Of a stretch of DNA of 27,371 bases, positions 25,616 through 27,371 are shown in pieces. Numbering within the stretch: the stretch's first letter is position 1; each line of letters opens with the position of its first letter. A program made the translations under genes and the position numbers. Below the pieces are notes generated by a model. It did not search any database. It had not been told where the DNA came from and saw only the letters and a program-made list of their open reading frames with translations. Origin of the DNA: a virus; the IMG/VR virus record IMGVR_UViG_3300025759_000554, positions 1 to 27,371 of that record; one strand, 5' to 3'.

Positions 25616-26727
25616 CGAATAATCTGAATATTGTCATCTTCTGTCCAGAGTTCGACCTTTGTTCTGAACCTATCTTCTTGCTTGAGTTTTTCATACCTCT
25701 TTGTTGCTTTCTTTTTCCACCAAGAAGTAATATTTTCTAAGTAGAATTTATCCCAATTAGGGCCTCGAAGAAGTTGATCCTGTTCTCCAAGAATTACTTC
25801 ACGAACATTTGAGTACCCATAATCAGAGATATAGAATCTCTTCTTCTGAGTCAGATTAAATGCTGCACCAATAACAGAATTAAATTCTGCAAGTTTATCC
25901 TTATCTTGAAGAGAGTTTCTGATGATAGAAATCATTTTTGTCTGTCTCTTCATCTTTTTGGATGATGCTTTTTTATCCGTAAGTGGAGTATTGTTGTTCA
26001 ATAGAGTGAACCTATCATGAAGTCTATGAAAAACTTCATCGTGCAAAAGTGGTAGAAACTTACTTTCAGTAAGACCTTTATATCTCATATATGGTTTAAG
26101 ACCATCATATTGAGATGCATCTGTGGTAGATCCATAAAGAGAAGTTGTTTCAAATAAAGCAATATCTTTCTCAAATACTTTATTCAAAGTCTCTCTAGCA
26201 AAATGGGAACAGCAAAGAAGTGCTAAGAACTTACCGCCAAGATAATTATATCCAAAAGGTTGAGATGGAACAATCACAAATCCCATAGCTGCGTGTCTGT
26301 TAAAAATTGAAAGATTAGGTGCCTTTCCCAACCAAACATTTCTTGGTTTTGAGTTGATAGTTGGAGACCCGAAACGGATAAATCCAACAACACCTTTAGT
26401 ATTCTTCTCATAGATAACCCAACGCAATTCTCTACCAGGAATATTTGCTTCATTATTATGTGAAGAAACTGCCTTCAATAGAGTGTTATAGTGCTCCTGC
26501 GGAACAGATTTTTGAAATCTATCACCAACAAACTTAATATCAAACTCCATATCCTGAGGATGGATGTCTTCATTGAAGAATTCATCTTCAAGAGAAAAGA
26601 GCATATTACTTGACTTAATTACCTCCATTTTTACAAATCGAAGATAATCTTCAATATTACCCATTTGGGAAAAGTATTTTATAAATTCATCAGCTGCCCA
26701 AACAGCATCATTCTCACTTACTATCAT
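25612..26727 (-). CDS. DUF4338/Mom-like protein in the clamp-loader operon (371 aa)
   Basis: The core at about residues 100-215 has LRWVIYEKNTKGVVGFIRFG, SPTINSKPRNVWLG, FNRHAAMGFVIVPSQPFGYN, LGGKFLALLCCSHFARE, LFETTSLYGSTTDASQYDGL and YMRYKGLTES. This order ('VG...F.SP', 'WLG', 'R....F.I.P', an 'LFET' strand, a 'Y...G' turn) resembles the GNAT-fold region of DUF4338 (DruA) and Mu Mom proteins. That is a pattern judgement, not a search. If right, it may modify a base or a protein. A basic/aromatic C-terminus (WWKKKATKRYEKLKQEDRFR) follows. It sits between the gp44-adjacent small protein and gp62, where T4 has no gene. Confidence 0.75.
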   Translation of the reverse strand: MIVSENDAVWAADEFIKYFSQMGNIEDYLRFVKMEVIKSSNMLFSLEDEFFNEDIHPQDMEFDIKFVGDRFQKSVPQEHYNTLLKAVSSHNNEANIPGRELRWVIYEKNTKGVVGFIRFGSPTINSKPRNVWLGKAPNLSIFNRHAAMGFVIVPSQPFGYNYLGGKFLALLCCSHFARETLNKVFEKDIALFETTSLYGSTTDASQYDGLKPYMRYKGLTESKFLPLLHDEVFHRLHDRFTLLNNNTPLTDKKASSKKMKRQTKMISIIRNSLQDKDKLAEFNSVIGAAFNLTQKKRFYISDYGYSNVREVILGEQDQLLRGPNWDKFYLENITSWWKKKATKRYEKLKQEDRFRTKVELWTEDDNIQIIR

Positions 26728-26742
26728 AATATTTTTAACTAT

Positions 26743-27030
26743 TCAAAGAATAAGTTTTTTAGATGGGGTAGCAATTGTAGAGAACATTTGAGTATATTGA
26801 TCTACAATATCTTCTTGAGTTTCTGCAACATAAACAACATAAGATTTCTTTACTTTAATTTCTTCTCCCTTACCCTTGAGAAGCGGAGACCACGGTGCAA
26901 ATCCCATCTGACCTTGACCAGCAGGAATAGCAACAATAGGATTAACAACAATAATAGTATCATCATTGTCTCTAATTAAATCAGCGATTACATCTTCGCC
27001 AGACCACATACGAATCAGTTTTACGTTCAT
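26743..27030 (-). CDS. Small replication-region protein A (95 aa)
   Basis: It reads MNVKLIRMWSGEDVIADLIR, then IIVVNPIVAIPAGQGQMGFA, then PWSPLLKGKGEEIKVKKSYV. Shared features with the protein at 23423-23755 mark it as a paralogue ('KL..+.SGED.IAD', 'NP', 'W.PL', a Y-ending helix). Beta-rich, likely Sm-like. It is 6 bases after the gp44 stop. Function unknown. Confidence 0.8.
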   Translation of the reverse strand: MNVKLIRMWSGEDVIADLIRDNDDTIIVVNPIVAIPAGQGQMGFAPWSPLLKGKGEEIKVKKSYVVYVAETQEDIVDQYTQMFSTIATPSKKLIL

Positions 27031-27036
27031 AGTTCT

Positions 27037-27371
27037 TTACTTAAAATTACATTCAACCATAACTTCTGTTAGCGCCGCCAGAAGATTAATTTCTTGATCT
27101 GCGACGAACGCGATCTGATACTGATACTTAGCAATAATAAGCACAGCAGCAGGAACGCTATTGTTTTCAAGGGATGTAACAAGAGCATCGTAAATACGAC
27201 GCAAAAGTACCCCAGAATCATTGTCCAAATTATTAACGACCCACTTTCGAACTTCGGTGAAGTTCTTTTCTTTGAGACTTTTAATGAGATCATTGATGTT
27301 TACGTCAGAGAATGAAGCTAAAATCGCAGAATCAATCTTACCGCCAGTAGAATACCTTTGGCACTCATTTA
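27037..27371 (-). CDS. 44: Clamp-loader large subunit gp44, C-terminal part
   Basis: The frame is open to the window edge and reads NECQRYSTGGKIDSAILAS, then NFTEVRKWVVNNLD, then NSVPAAVLIIAKYQYQIA and EINLLAALTEVMVECNFK. This is the collar/C-terminal domain of the RFC-type clamp loader. The Walker motifs would lie outside the window. It is the ATPase that, with gp62, loads the gp45 clamp. The position next to gp62 and regA agrees. The start and the N-terminal ATPase domain are not seen. Confidence 0.88.
   Translation of the reverse strand, partial: NECQRYSTGGKIDSAILASFSDVNINDLIKSLKEKNFTEVRKWVVNNLDNDSGVLLRRIYDALVTSLENNSVPAAVLIIAKYQYQIAFVADQEINLLAALTEVMVECNFK

Noticed and set aside
1-27371. 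CRISPR array, insertion sequence or integrase
   Set aside because: No regularly spaced repeats, transposase or recombinase were seen. The mobile genes present are the HNH and GIY-YIG nucleases.

Overview
The window looks like part of a T4-like myovirus genome, most likely a marine cyanophage. The sequence shows a T4-type replication block (gp44, gp62, RegA, gp43, UvsX, gp41, gp61), a class Ia ribonucleotide reductase, MazG, Hsp20, several proteins of the cyanophage virion type, AT-rich DNA, T4 late promoters (TATAAATA) and a dense tRNA array. The cyanobacterial host is inferred from these families; no photosynthesis gene is present. Almost everything is on the minus strand, so transcription runs from high to low coordinates. 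The one clear exception is a GIY-YIG homing endonuclease gene on the plus strand at 4672-5376.

Reading with transcription: 27371-24795 holds the clamp-loader/RegA operon (gp44 end, a small conserved protein, a 371-aa DUF4338/Mom-like protein, gp62, regA). A terminator and hsp20 follow. Next come two tiny membrane peptides behind a possible operator-promoter, then another terminator that overlaps an early promoter. That promoter feeds two small paralogues of the protein beside gp44, then gp43, uvsX, gp41 and mazG and two small genes. From 17430 to 11310 lie virion-type genes with late promoters. They include a Lys/Ala-rich 668-aa protein, a nucleotidyltransferase-domain protein and a possible PD-(D/E)XK-fold protein. 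Small genes, gp61, nrdA and nrdB follow, ending in a terminator at 5664-5691.

The left part (5660-1) is accessory-like. It carries eight clear tRNA genes: Tyr(GUA), Arg(UCU), Ala(UGC), Gly(UCC), Val(UAC), Ser(UGA), Pro(UGG), and a CAU tRNA that is Met or Ile2. It also holds two tandem cloverleaf-like RNAs with non-canonical loops, an HNH endonuclease gene between tRNAs, a truncated GIY-YIG gene, a Phd/YefM-like antitoxin, and a tightly overlapping chain of tiny genes, several of them membrane proteins.

Three regulatory patterns stand out. First, seven minus-strand promoters all have TTGACA, exactly 17 bases, then TATAAT or TATGAT. Three of them begin immediately after a tRNA 3' end, and others sit inside the end of the preceding gene. 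Second, both homing-endonuclease genes have a late promoter in or beside a perfect inverted repeat that ends at the start codon. A read-through transcript could fold and hide the start, while a late transcript could not. Third, two consecutive tRNA-like units have fully paired acceptor, D and T stems but lack the usual D- and T-loop sequences. These are the best candidates for something undescribed.
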